Assembly: GCA_947034885.2 (NCBI GenBank)
Contig: OX344749.2
Coordinates: forward strand, 41,631,682-41,695,681
Origin: Thuidium tamariscinum
Lineage: Eukaryota > Streptophyta > Bryopsida > Hypnales > Thuidiaceae
Direction of reading: 5' to 3'
DNA length: 64,000 nucleotides
Position numbers and translations under genes: made by a program. The notes beneath the pieces were generated by a model, which was not told where the DNA came from, searched no databases, and worked only from the letters and a program-made list of their open reading frames with translations. Below, piece by piece: positions 24,761 to 36,599 of this stretch (the first letter of the stretch is position 1; the number at the start of each line of letters is the position of its first letter).

Positions 24761-24774
24761 GTTCAATGTGCCTA

Positions 24775-25085
24775 AAATCGCCCACTTTCTCAATTGTACA
24801 CTACTTGTACATGTTGCTTTTTGTAGCCTTCATCAATGTACAAAGGGTGTACATTGCAGGGGTGGGCATTTTCAAAGCCCTATGCCCTTTCAACTTCAAA
24901 AATTCATAACTGATTCCACAAAACTTCAAAAAATATGAAACAACTTGGGTTAGATGCCAATTCCACTTGTCTTTCAAAGGCAATTTACTGGAAAATATTT
25001 TAAGACGTTTCACCTCCCCAAAATTCAGTTTCAGCTCTTAAATGATCAATTTATTGACTAGTTATCTTATACGGTGAAAAGTTTT
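24775..25085. repeat. Dispersed hairpin-headed repeat, copy 2
   Basis: Homologous to 9725-10060, including TACTTGTACATGTTGC and ATATGAAACAACTTGGGTTA. The inverted arms around the head are weaker here than in copy 1. It abuts CGGAC island 3. Confidence 0.6.
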
Positions 25086-25104
25086 AAATTTTTTTCACAC
25101 ATTC

Positions 25105-25450
25105 TCATCAGGGTCGATGCGGACGGCGAGTTCCAGTCGCAGCAGACGCCATCACGAACGCGGTCGGCGAGACACAGTCACTGTGGACACGCATCGCGAC
25201 CGCAGTCCGGCCGTCAAGAACAGCGGACGCAGTGATGCACTTCAATCCGGACAATGTGGGCCACTAGATGTGGCGGAGTGGCGGACGACAAGTCGGACGC
25301 TGGCGGTCGAGGCAGACGGCCAGCGAACAGCAAGGCCGTCCGCCTCAGTTTTTACCGGGCGGAATAAATCACGAAAAATGAAATGTCATAGGATGTCCGC
25401 GGGGTGCCGGACACTGGATGTTGGACGTCCGGGCAGCCCTGTAGTATGTG
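25105..25450. repeat. CGGAC-rich GC island 3
   Basis: A third GC-rich block built from GCGGACG, GTCGGACG and GTCCGCC words. An Arg/Ser-rich 112-codon frame crosses it, but its composition follows from the words and it has no recognisable motif, so I do not call it a gene. Confidence 0.55.
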
Positions 25451-25531
25451 GGTGAAAATTCTAACCTAGAAAAATTTATCTCTAAAAATTATATTCTTTC
25501 AAACAATGATGAAAAATGCAAGAAAATAGAT

Positions 25532-25858
25532 CATAAGAGGATTTTTTAGCCCCAAAAGACTGTTTTAGGGGTGTTCCCTAAAACTGTTCCCACTACTGCA
25601 GACCAGCCCCCTGCTAGTCTAAATTTTTGAATTTTGAAAAAAAAATTAAATTTTTTTTCCAAGAAAATTCAGAATGTATGAAAAAAAATGATTCAAATTT
25701 TTTTAATAATTAATTAAAATTAATAAATAATTAAAATTTTCTGACATGGCAGTCGTTCAACCCATTAGATGAAATCTGAGGGCATTAGGAGACCGTTTCG
25801 GGTCTGTTCCCGAAACGGCTCCCAATGCCGCAGATCCTCGTCAGGCCGACTTTTATGG

Positions 25859-25889
<31 letters not shown>

Positions 25890-26145
25890 GGGTCCTGAAA
25901 TATGAAAATAAGTTCAAAAAAAAAATTTTGAAAAAAAAAAAAAAAATATTACGTGGCAGTGTCCCGACCACGTAGGATTCGGGTTCACAGGGCAGAAACT
26001 GCGTTCCCGCAGTCCGGGAACTCGCAGTCTCCTAATGCCCTCAAATTTCTTCTAATGACATCAGCATCGCGTTCCTAGCATTCCCAATGTGTTCCCAATA
26101 TTTGGGAACTCGTAGTCTTGTAAATGAGCTAGAAATCTTCTTATG
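25532..26145. mobile_element. CATTAG-type MITE, outer copy with nested insert
   Basis: The left end CATAAGAGGATTTTTTAGCC and the right end, inverse of CATAAGAAGATTTCTAGC, form inverted repeats. GTTCCC and GGGAAC words lie inside. A related element (25763-26057) sits within it. Confidence 0.6.
25763..26057. mobile_element. CATTAG-ended MITE, inner copy
   Basis: 295 bp with termini CATTAGATGAAATCTGAGGG and its inverse (CCCTCAAATTTCTTCTAATG), about 30 bp long. It contains the hairpin CCGTTTCGGG...CCCGAAACGG and two long A runs (25860-25885 and 25930-25946). It is closely related to 59505-59731. Confidence 0.75.
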
Positions 26146-27345
26146 AGTTTAGAATTTGATTTTTAGAAAATATTCAAAATATTCAAAAAGTTAAACTAAA
26201 AGAATAATTTTTTTTTACTTGAAGGTGCTTCTTCTTATTCATTTTCACATTCAAGAAAAATATTTTGTGTTCTCTACAAGTGTACATTGGCAGTGCACTT
26301 TGAGTACATGTGGAAGGTAGATACTTTACTACTTTAAAAAAAATTCCTCACAAGATTGCGTAATCATAGTAGAAGTATATGTAATCCAATTTTCACCTTC
26401 AAATTTGCAACTAAGGTTAGCAAATAATATTAAACCCCCTCAAAATGGCCAAGATAGACATCCAACTGGGAGAAAATTTTAATTAGTAACCTAATTCTTA
26501 AAATTTCAAAAAATTACACAATGTCTACAACTAGTGTGTGTACTTTCATTTCAAATTTCATAGAAAATGGACATACTATGCAAAAGTTATGAGCAAACAC
26601 ACCTATCCAAATCCTAGGGAACACCCACAAATAGGACAAGTGTTTCTTGCAACGACTCTTAGTTGAAATGTATTCATGGTAAGGCACTTTGTAAAAATGG
26701 GTTGACACATATGACAAGTGAGTCAATTCCAAATTGGTAGTTGATAATCAATTATATTCCTTTCCCCTTTGATAACTGCCAATTTGGGATTCCTATTATG
26801 TCTCTCTCTCCAAATTTGTTGAGAATGCCAATGTGAGTCCCAACCCAAGTGGTTGCACATTTCTTTTCTTTTGAGGTAGTGATTGGATGTGAGTGCATAC
26901 GGTGTGATGATTTGTGAATTAAAGTACTAGTTGGTTGGTATGAATGATGTGGATTAGTTAGAGATGTAAAATGCAATGGGTGAAAAACTAGTTGGAGATG
27001 GAGTTGGATGATCATATTGTAGATGGTGATGTGATCACCAATTTGGAATAATAGAAAATAACTTTGAAGTCAAATTGGAGTATAGTTTTATATGTGTGTT
27101 TAGAGTTTAGTGATGTGTAATTTCAAAATGGTGGATTATTAGCCCTAGTAGGATGAATTAGATCAAATTCATATGTTGATGTAGAAATGTAATTTGTTGG
27201 GGTGTGGGGTGTGGATTGTATTACTTAGTTAAGAAATTGAACCTATTAGTATAGAAATTTCCTACTTGACCGCCTCCCTTTTCATGAATCATACTAATAG
27301 GATAATTTCAAATATGGTCATTGTCCTTCTTCAACAACTCTACAT
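26146..27345. other. AT-rich gene-free stretch
   Basis: No gene recognised and no repeat termini found. Confidence 0.4.
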
Positions 27346-28263
27346 ATGATACAAAATAGTATTGATCTTTCTTGCAATCACCCACATTTTCAACATGAAA
27401 TAGCAAAGTGGTAAGCAAATCCGCATTCAAATACATCATCCTTTAGATGGAACTCATACTTGAATGTATGATTACACATACTTGATGCAAATGATTACAT
27501 AGTATTTAATGCTATTTAATATTTATAAGGTACAATTGCATGGTTCATGACAAATTACAATACTTCAATTTCTAACAAGTTTTTTTTATATGTTTCACCA
27601 TTAACCAACCCCTATCACTACACGAGTTCTACACGAGTTCATGTGGTTTCTAAGACTTTTACATAGTGTTTTCACCAACTCTCTATAAAAAAATCCAACT
27701 TGCCAAGACAACCACAATGCAAGTCCAACATACTTGTGTAGAACTCTTTTACAATCCTTGAATCCCATTGTTTTTGTTGTTCATGATTTGACATCTACCA
27801 TATCAATAGTATGTCATTCATATTGTCAAATTCTACTCTAAAGTCATATAAAGTATATCCAACTAGAGATAATATCAAAAGGATTACTTCAAATACTTTG
27901 AAATCAACCCACATGTACATTAGATTAGTAAATGGCATAGGATTTGCAAATGACAATACACAAAAAGTAAACTCTTAAGATAAGAATCCTAACTATTTGC
28001 CACAACAACAAAGCTATTTACAAGATTGTCAAAATATAACAATACAACTTGTGTACAATTTAAAAGAAAGAAAATGTAAATGTTAAAAATTCAACACAAA
28101 TAATAAAAAATTACCCCTTGTCTTCAACACAAAAAACAAAAAACTTATAACACCAACAAGTGCAATGACAATATCCAGCAAGTACATAGCACAAAATGAT
28201 CATTAACAGGGAAATCTCTTTTCTATAAACCTACAGTAGAAACTCATAAAGTTCTATAATACT
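27346..28263 (-). repeat. Kinase 3' flank shared with 7316-9190
   Basis: The 3' flank of the intact kinase aligns with the flank of the truncated paralogue, and it lacks both transposons found there. It serves as the empty-site reference for 7841-8553 and 8709-9020. Confidence 0.7.
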
Positions 28264-29520
28264 TCAAATTTCAAACTCATATACTGAAGTAGAGTTTGAT
28301 AGCTCTTCCAATGTTATCATCATTGCTCTTTCTATCTGTCGTTTGACTCCTTTGCACACTATTGAATTAGCTTCAAGTACCTCCAATATCTCCCCAAATG
28401 TAGGTCTAGCCGAAGGATCAAATTGCCAACACCTTTGCAACAAATCATGAATCCATTCATCCACTTGCTCAGGCACTACTAGTTGTTGTCCATTGAAAAC
28501 AAGGTCAAAGTTATACTTTGGATGACCTTCAAAAGGGAGTTTCCCTGTCAAGATTTCATAGCATACCATCCCATAGCTATAAACGTCAGATGCTTTGGTA
28601 AAGAGATTGGGTCTCTCATACACAACCTTATCTTTGATGGCTTGCAATATTTCCGGAGCTCTAAAAAAGCCAGTTCCAACAATTCCAATTGAGCACTCAT
28701 AGTCCGCTATATAAAAAGATGAACATTCCCTACTAGTATTCTTGTTGAAATGTGTGCATAACACATTAGATGCTTTGAGGTCCCTATGAACAATATCAAG
28801 ATTGTGCAACCGATCCATCCCTTTTGCAAGAACATACATGATTTTGAAAGCTTCCTCCATTAGAAATGGTCCGAATTGACGGCTCCTTCCTGCCTTCATC
28901 TTGCGATCAATAAGGATCCGTAGGTCTTCCATTTCCCTAAATAGAAGAAACGCAAACCTCCCATCTGGCAATAAGGTCCCACATTCGATGTGACAAGTGT
29001 ATTTAATTCGTTGAGCTTTGCCAAGCCTTTGGTGTTCTATGTTGTCTTCATAGTCTTTGAACATTCCCTCGGGCCATTGCTTTTGCAAATCTTTCAAGAA
29101 CGTACCTTTTCTAAACACCTTCAACACGTATTTAAAACCAAGTTTTTGATCCCCTAGATGCTTCCATGTGACATGGGCATGGTAGAGCTTTGCTTGCCCA
29201 CCCTCCGCAAACTTATCCCCCACCACCAACTCACCAGCATCATAAATTCCACCATCACCAAAAGTACGAAAGAAGTGACCCCAAATAGGGTGCCTTTGTA
29301 GAGACTTGAAGACTTCCACGTTGCTCACCTCAGCCACTTCGTTACTAGCATTGTCATGCTCTATCAATTGGCTCCAATGCACCTTCGATTGCTCAATATC
29401 ATCTTCCACACTTGTGCCTTCTCCACCATTTGGGTCACTTGATGCACCCATCCAACGACACTCCCTCATCCATCTTTTTAGTTTGTCCAAACCTTCAATG
29501 AATTTGCTTGGATTTGCCAT
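28264..29520 (-). CDS. TKL-type plant protein kinase
   Basis: A single-exon, 418-residue Ser/Thr or dual-specificity protein kinase, probably cytosolic: I see no signal peptide or membrane segment. Residues 1-95 are an unrecognised N-terminal region. The kinase domain covers about 96-385: glycine loop FAEGGQAKLYHAHV (104-117), ATP-binding Lys134 in YVLKVF, catalytic loop HRDLKASN (H245-N252), RAPEIL (287-292), SDVYSYGMVCYEIL (311-324), and CWQFDPSARPTFGEIL with Arg372. All key catalytic residues are present except that DFG reads DYE (273-275). Asp273 is kept, so activity is plausible. The charged tail runs to residue 418. The ATG at 29518-29520 is the natural start. The paralogous fragment at 9199-9718 confirms the 3' half is under gene-like conservation. 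Substrate and pathway cannot be read from sequence. Confidence 0.9.
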   Translation of the reverse strand: MANPSKFIEGLDKLKRWMRECRWMGASSDPNGGEGTSVEDDIEQSKVHWSQLIEHDNASNEVAEVSNVEVFKSLQRHPIWGHFFRTFGDGGIYDAGELVVGDKFAEGGQAKLYHAHVTWKHLGDQKLGFKYVLKVFRKGTFLKDLQKQWPEGMFKDYEDNIEHQRLGKAQRIKYTCHIECGTLLPDGRFAFLLFREMEDLRILIDRKMKAGRSRQFGPFLMEEAFKIMYVLAKGMDRLHNLDIVHRDLKASNVLCTHFNKNTSRECSSFYIADYECSIGIVGTGFFRAPEILQAIKDKVVYERPNLFTKASDVYSYGMVCYEILTGKLPFEGHPKYNFDLVFNGQQLVVPEQVDEWIHDLLQRCWQFDPSARPTFGEILEVLEANSIVCKGVKRQIERAMMITLEELSNSTSVYEFEI

Positions 29521-31480
29521 TTATGAATAATGCACTTGTGCTATGATTCACCTCTGCACGCCATACAACAAGAAGTTGAGGCATTTAGGTTCTAAACATA
29601 GACAATATTTGGACACCAATATATATTTTGCAAACAAAATTGCCAATAACATCTACCTCAACAACAACCAAATTGCTTGTGGATAGGATTGAACTAAATA
29701 CTTCATGAAAACAAATAAATCTCACTTTCAACATTTTCAAACCACAAAATCTTATTGAAGTGGCACATCCAATCAAAGATAACATGCATGACATAATATT
29801 TTGGCAAAAGTAGAAAGATCAAAATTCAAAATTGCTTTCCTTTCTACAATTGAAATAGAACACTACAAATGCAAGGAATAGCATTCATCCTAAGTCAACA
29901 CCACGAAATCAAGTGAGATGTCTAGTTGCTATCCAATTACATTGAGATTGAACCTATCAAAATCCAATGAGAATAATACCTTTTCACTCAAACTCCAATG
30001 AATTGATTGAATGCAATTATATTTTACATTAGTGGAAAAGCTTCTTGGTGCCATACCTAGAAAATCCACAACAATCTTTCAATTCTTGAAAACTAGACTT
30101 TGGGACTCCTACAATAGAACAAGTACAAATCCAACACCTAGCTAGTTTAGAATTCCAAATGTTCAACATTGAAAAATTAGTTGAGCATTGCCCAATGAAA
30201 AACTCCTATAGAATGGCGGTGAGGAATTACTACTTGAGCTCACCTCATCTTTAGTAATGTTAAAAGTAATACTATAATTTCAATATGAAATCATAAAGAT
30301 CCCTATCAAAACTTGAATGGCACAATAATATTTCATTCAAAAATGACCAACCATCCAACTATCCAATGGACCCATATTAAATCTTTTTAAAATTGCACTA
30401 TATCCAATTACAATTCACTAACCAAAGCTACCAATGTAATAATGTATTACACGAAAGCTTTGAAAACAACATGCTCTAAAAGAATAAAACATACATGTTG
30501 AAAAATGGAGGTACAATTAATGTTCATTTTTGATTTGATTTTTTTAGTGATCTTCCCATCTTCAGTTCAAGAACTTAGATGTTAACTCTTGAGGTCTATA
30601 AGCCTTTTCTTCATCAAAATCCAATCAAAATTGCTATTTCTATTAAAAAGTACAAAACACTATAGAAATTGTTCTTTTCAAGTATCTAACTATAGAATGT
30701 TGCATTAAATTCATGTAAAAATGTGTAGAAAAAATTTCAAAAACTTTCACCACATGACTACAAGACATTTGTGATTGAATCTTCTTAGCCTCAAACTTTG
30801 GCACTACAAATATTGATTTTAACATTTTTTATCTTCAAGGATTGAAATGAAAAGTCTAGGAAAAATTCTCTTAAGAAAAAACATTCTTTAAAAAAGAAGT
30901 AGATTTGATATCAAATGAAAATGAATTCATTAATAACTCCAAGATGAAATTGAAGCAAAATAATTCCAACAATAAGATTGTTTTAGTAAATAAGCTTCAG
31001 ATTGACAAACAATTTCTTTGAGGAATCATAACTATTGCATTCAAATACAAGTCTTTACAATTTACTTCTTCCAAAAGTTACTTTAATTGTCCAAAAATCA
31101 AGATTGTCTATAACTTTCTCATCACTTGTCAAATTAGTATGAATCACATCTATACATGTAGGCAAGAGTAATTTTGTGAAAAACAAACTTTGTTTAAAGA
31201 ATCAATGGAATAAAAAAATTATAATTCATAAAGGTGACATCTATTACCCTATTTCTAAAAAAGGATAAAAAATTCATGATGAAAATTGAGACCATAGGAG
31301 CCTCCCTAAAATCCTCTCTAAAGGAAACAATGGAACTTTAGAGGTTAAAGAAAACTTTTTCATTTTTTTTCAAGTTACAGAGTCCTTTTTGTGCACCACT
31401 TTCTGTATCTTATGGCATACTAGTTTACTACTACGTAATTAGCAAGTGCTTTCCAAACTAGAAATAAATGTGCATATAAG
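29521..31480. other. AT-rich stretch upstream of the kinase
   Basis: This holds the presumed promoter and leader of the kinase on the minus strand. I could not pick a TATA box with confidence because the DNA is AT-rich throughout. No gene seen. Confidence 0.35.
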
Positions 31481-31539
31481 ACTAGATATAAGATAGAAAT
31501 GGATGTCTTTGGAAGTTTAAGGAATCAAAAACATATTTG

Positions 31540-32660
31540 CACACTAACCAACCCACACCTACATTCTTGTTTTGTCAACAGGAAAGGAATTGCAAAGTGT
31601 TTGATGGTTTTAGATGGACATACGAGAGAGCTTCAAGGTGGACAAAAATTGCATCGATGGAGATAGCCAACAGTGGATGCACCCACCAACAAAGTAGCAA
31701 GACTAGGAACAGAAGCAGCCCAACAATACAATTACTGGCATTACCTTAGAATAAATTGAATCTCAATTGAATTTTCTACTAAAAGAAGTTTCTTGTCTAA
31801 GTTTCTCTTAAACACAGTTTCTTTTGAGCTTCTTGTTCTCCTTGTGTGATATTGAAACAACAGAAATGAAACCTCAAAAATCATTTGCTTGCATCAAAGG
31901 CTATAAGAAATATAGCTCACCATTAGTATAGAAATTACTTACAAGAAACAATAAAAGCATGACAGGATCTTACGAGTTGGGGTCGATTAACGAGTTGACT
32001 TCCACTTCCAGCAACCCTTCTAAGGTCACCTACAGACATATCAAACATCTTTACAAAGAATGCTTTGAATAGAAGTGTGCTTGAATAATCATCAAACATT
32101 CACAACAGTCTAACTTGATTCCCAATACCAAAGTGCAGATATGATGTTGTGATGAAGCACTCATCTGCACACCATCTGATGATCTCATGGATTACATAAC
32201 AATTGACTTGCCTAAAATGACGCCCAACAATATCACTTAAAAATGAATTACACCAGCCAAAAATGACCTCAAGACTCTGCAAAGCTTTCTTCTAAATTAT
32301 TCAAAGCTGGTGAAGGATGTCACAAGTTGCACGAATTGAAGTCATGATTTAGGACTCGCCTACACACCATCAGATGATCTCATAACCTACATGACACTTT
32401 GCTTCCATAGAACAATGCACAACAATTTGAGGTGGCTATGTTTGAGAAATTAGGAAACTCTAACCAATCCCTTGTGCACCAATTATCGTATCTTAAATGA
32501 AAATGGCTACAAGAAAGAACTACCTACAAAAAATAAATCATCCAATGTTGAAGATTTTGCAACCCAGAGCATATTTGCAGCACAATCACCTCTTCCACCC
32601 TTGTTTTTCATGCTTAATCAAATTCCTTTTGATATAGGAGGTAATTGCAGTGCATGGTGT
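31540..32660 (+). repeat. Patchwork of internal and dispersed duplications
   Basis: 32330-32660 aligns in the same direction with 38485-38790 (shared CTACATGACACTTTGC, TATCTTAAA, GAGGATTTTGCAACC, AATCACCTCTTC). Within it, 32155-32235 and 32350-32430 are a diverged direct repeat (ACACCATC.GATGATCTCAT). 31640-31740 also resembles 32665-32760 (AAAATTGCATC.ATG...CAACAA). Composition is less AT-rich and somewhat exon-like, but no frame is conserved between copies. Confidence 0.5.
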
Positions 32661-33620
32661 GATTAGAAGGATAAAATTGCATCCATGAAGGCAACCAGCA
32701 CCGGATGTTCCCAACAACGCGCGCAGAGCAGCAAGATTTGAAACCCAAGCCCAGCAACTCAAAACCAAAGATCCACGACCAGGGGGAATCCAGCAGCACA
32801 CACGAATCAAGAAATACAACCAATAGATCAGGCACGGACACTCTTTCATTGATACGGTAGCAGATGCTCATCAGCTTGCACAACAGTACTCAAGCACTAG
32901 AAATTCCCAGTAACCGGTAGTGCTGTAAAGAAACCTCAGTAAATCTACGAGAGATATGAGAACAAGTGTGGACAATGACTCCAAGTACGCACTACTTCAC
33001 TTCCCTACTCGGAAGTGCATCAACGATACGGAACCCAATTCAGTTCACGAACGAGGTTGAAGCAGAAAATGGTGGAAAGACGGAGAAGAAGAAGAAGGGC
33101 TATGCATACATACCGTGCTTGGACTTCAGCGGGAGCAGGCTCCAGGCAGGGCGTGTTGCAACGCCTGCGACGATCGATGGCGCTGCAAACTGAAGGCACC
33201 TCCAAGCAAGCGCGGATCGAAACTCAATAAGCTTCGTTGCGAACCGTCAACTCTCCCTTCAAGTTCTCTCGATCTGGACTGCTGGACATGTGAAGCTTAA
33301 TAAGCCTCGTTGCGAACCGTTAACTCTCGCTTCAAGTTCTCTCGATCTGAACGTGTGAAGCTTACTAAGCTTCGTTGCGAATCGTCATCAAGTTCTCTCG
33401 ATCTGGACGTGTGCAGTGACAGACGGTTTGCTTTCGAACTGGGTGAAAGCGTGTGCGATCCTCTACCGCGTAACCCCGAAATCCGCTCCGGAGATGCTGG
33501 CGCTGGGCAGGCATACAGCCAGCAGATTCCTGAGGTGTTGCAATCTAAAGATAACGAAACAGACAAGGAAGCCTATTCCAGCCAAAAGACAAAGTGATTG
33601 AATTACAGGCTTCTGTTTTA
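32661..33620. other. GC-richer zone, gene edge or promoter-like
   Basis: Distinctly GC-rich compared with neighbours. Short frames occur on both strands, but none is recognisable. It could be the 5' end of a gene whose body I cannot identify. Confidence 0.3.
33225..33420. repeat. 64-72-bp tandem repeat, three units
   Basis: AAGCTTCGTTGCGAA, or a one-base variant, occurs near 33229, 33301 and 33365, each followed by CAAGTTCTCTCGATCTG. Units differ by small indels. Confidence 0.7.
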
Positions 33621-33768
33621 ACCAGCCACCGCTCTGTCCATGTCACGTCAAACGTCAAACTCAAAATAGGCACACATCTTGAAAATCAAAATTACATTAA
33701 TAATAGAACTAAAATCAGAGTGCCCTGAGCAGTCGGTTGCCACAGCCAAAATAAAAGTAAAAGTAATT

Positions 33769-34501
33769 GGGTGATTGCACGAAACACTTGTACTATTTGT
33801 TGCGTTTTGGAATAGTACTCCTGACTTTTTCTACAGTACTATTTAATTAAAAAAATAATTTTTAAATTTAAAAAAAAATATGACTTATGTATACACCTTT
33901 AAGACAAAGGTACCTACAAAAGGAATTGTATAGGAAAATTTTCTAAGTAGGAGAACTGAAAAAGTGCCAAACCTCAAGAAAACACATACATTCATGTTTT
34001 AATTAGGGAAAAATAGTAAAAATAAGTAAATACAGAAAATAAAAAGTGGCCATTTGCAACAACTTTATGGAGATGGTCATTCACCAAAGAACCTACCAAA
34101 ATAATATTTTATATGTTTCAAAATACAAACAAAATGAAGCTCTCTTTGTAGACCTCCACATGACATAAAATTAACTATTTTTGAAAATACTTTTGTGGAA
34201 AGATAGAAGTCTATTAGAAGACCATTTCATCCAAATTTCATCTCAAAATCATTAAAAAAAGGTATTCCATAGTACTAAAAACCTCCAAATTGTCATATGT
34301 GACATTCAATCACTAGTACTATTTTTATATCAAACTATTTTTGAAAATTATCAAAAATTCATGTAAGCTGTATGATAGTTATGAGTACCTTCTCTATAAA
34401 TCTTGAGTCATTTGGAGCAAAAATGCAAAAGTTATGGTCAAAAAACAAATCAGCATGAGATGTGTGACGGAAAATAGTACAAGTGTTTCATGCAATTGCC
34501 C
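33769..34501 (-). mobile_element. ~720-bp TIR element, copy C
   Basis: 733 bp. Starts GGGTGATTGCACGAAACACT and ends with the inverse (GTTTCATGCAATTGCCC). AATT flanks both sides (33765-33768 and 34502-34505). It aligns in reverse with copies A and B, has no coding frame, and is a well-preserved non-autonomous element. Confidence 0.85.
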
Positions 34502-36267
34502 AATTTTTATTTTTTTTAAAACAAAAAATAATTCAAAAATCCATAACTTTTCCACCGTAAGTCCAAGTGCCTTGAATCCAGTGATCTCATGACTAGTTTA
34601 TGGAGTTTCATTCAATATAATTCTACCTTCATGACAAACAAGCATCAATTTTGACTACCTTGAAAATGAGGAGTATTAAAAGAAAAATAGAAAAGAAAGG
34701 ATTTTGCAAGTTGTGAAGAATAATTGGGATTTGGGAGCGCTACAACACAAAACTATTTTTATGGCAAATTTCAATAAAATGGCCATAATCACTATGCCAT
34801 TTTTAAGACCATGTAGTCCAAACTAAAAGCTAACATCTAGGATAGGTATAGATTTCCAAACATCTAAGACATGTGTAGATTTTTAAAATCTATGATGTTT
34901 AGATTTCAAACCACGCGGTCTAAAACATCTTAGACAGATATAGATTTCAGACATCTACGACTCATAATAATTTTTAAAATCTATGATTTAAGACCCCATG
35001 GTCCAAACTATAAAACTGCCAAATTAATGGCATTTTGCCAATTTAACAAAATTGCCATTTTGTCTCATTGGAGGTAAAAGCAATGTAGAAGATCTTTCTT
35101 GACTAAATAGATCTATGCTAATTCCAATGTGGAGGAAGTTGCAAATTGGCTAACAAATTCTATTGTTTGTTGCAATTTTGGCTAAAATCTCTCCATTATA
35201 GGGTCAAATCACACTCAAATGTACCACAAAAGGGGTCAGATACACCAAAATTTGCAATGTAACTTCTTTCAATCTATTGTTTTCTAATGCTAATCTACTA
35301 ATTTTAGATAATTTAGTCCTTTTTTATTAGAGCTTCAAGTCATGTTAAGACTAATAGTATTTTATTCATAAAAAAAAGAAAAATTCTTTACTAAAAATCC
35401 AATTGTACTTGAATTGTCAATGCGTCAGCTTTTTAAATGGACAAAAAGGAGTCTAATTTCTAATGAATTATAATGTGATTGAATCCAAAAAAATCATATA
35501 TGTATATATTCATATAATAGAGTAGAAAAGGACACTTTTGACACAAATTGATTATATTTTTATTTTCTATAATATTCAGAAGTAAGAATTTTTGAACGTT
35601 TTTTTCAATACATAAAATAATCCAAATGATGATTGTGTCAAAACAAAAAGTGTATATATTATTGACATCTAGGTCTCTATATTATTATTTTTTGAAATTA
35701 AATGTTTAATTTTGTTCTTAGAACAAATTAATACTTTGTCAATAATCAATTAATTGATTAAAAAATTATACTATTTTTAGTTTAAGAATAATTTTCATAA
35801 AATCCTTTTTTATAATTGTATACTTGATAAGAATAAATTTTTTTGATAAAAAGTCTTGCTTAAGTGCTATATTGTAAAATAATTCCTAAATTTAGCCTGA
35901 TTTACATCTATTTAAGGATTTTTTCCATGAATTTTTTTTTCAAAATCATCAAAAGAACCCATTGCAATACTATCCATCTATTATTGTCTTTTTAAAATGA
36001 CAACATCAAAGTAATTTAAAGCTTTGAAACTTAAAAAAAGGACTCTAGTCATGTCCTAGTAAAGTAATGCCTTTGGTACCTTTCAGTGTGGTTTGACCCT
36101 ATAGACTTTTTTTTGATAGTGTACCAATACTATTAGGATTTTTTTTGGTAGAAACTCAACTAATTTTAACCATTTCAAGAATCTATGCACAAAACAAAGC
36201 ATGTGCACCCCTCCTTACCTAGGACTTTCCAACGATACCAAAAATGCATTCACTACATGCATCAATC
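34502..36267. other. AT-rich gene-free stretch with a small tandem duplication
   Basis: Two diverged units of about 90 bp lie at 34805-34995 (AGATTT..AAAATCTATGAT and ATCTAAGAC words). I see nothing coding. Confidence 0.45.
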
Positions 36268-36540
36268 TCAATGTATCAAACAAAACAAATCAAACAATTA
36301 AAGAAACAAACAATCACCCCTATCTTAAGGCCTGGGTGTATGTGAGTGGATTCTCACCTTTCAATTTTTGAGTTTTACAAGGCTCAATGATTTGGAGGCA
36401 TAGATCTCAATGTAACAAACAAAACAAACAAACAAACAAACAGCCTATCTTAAAAGTAGGTGTGTGGATTCTGACCTTGTGATTTTCGAGTTTTACAGGA
36501 TTCACCGATTTTAAAGCATGAAGTACTTATCTTCCCTCGA
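36268..36540. repeat. ~140-bp tandem duplication
   Basis: Two units each run from ATCTCAATGTA.CAAACAAAAC through GTGGATTCT.ACCTT to GAGTTTTACA. The second unit has an expanded AAAC tract. Confidence 0.65.
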
Positions 36541-36599
36541 AGGTATATGTATACAGTATGATTTTTGTACTCCAAGTACAGTTGCAATGCTCACCTTTG

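Noticed and set aside
25117-25455. 112-codon Arg/Ser-rich frame
   Set aside because: Same word-driven bias in CGGAC island 3, with no recognisable fold or homologue.
25860-25946. Poly-A runs as a retrotransposed tail
   Set aside because: They are internal to a MITE with two intact inverted ends, so they are not a 3' tail.
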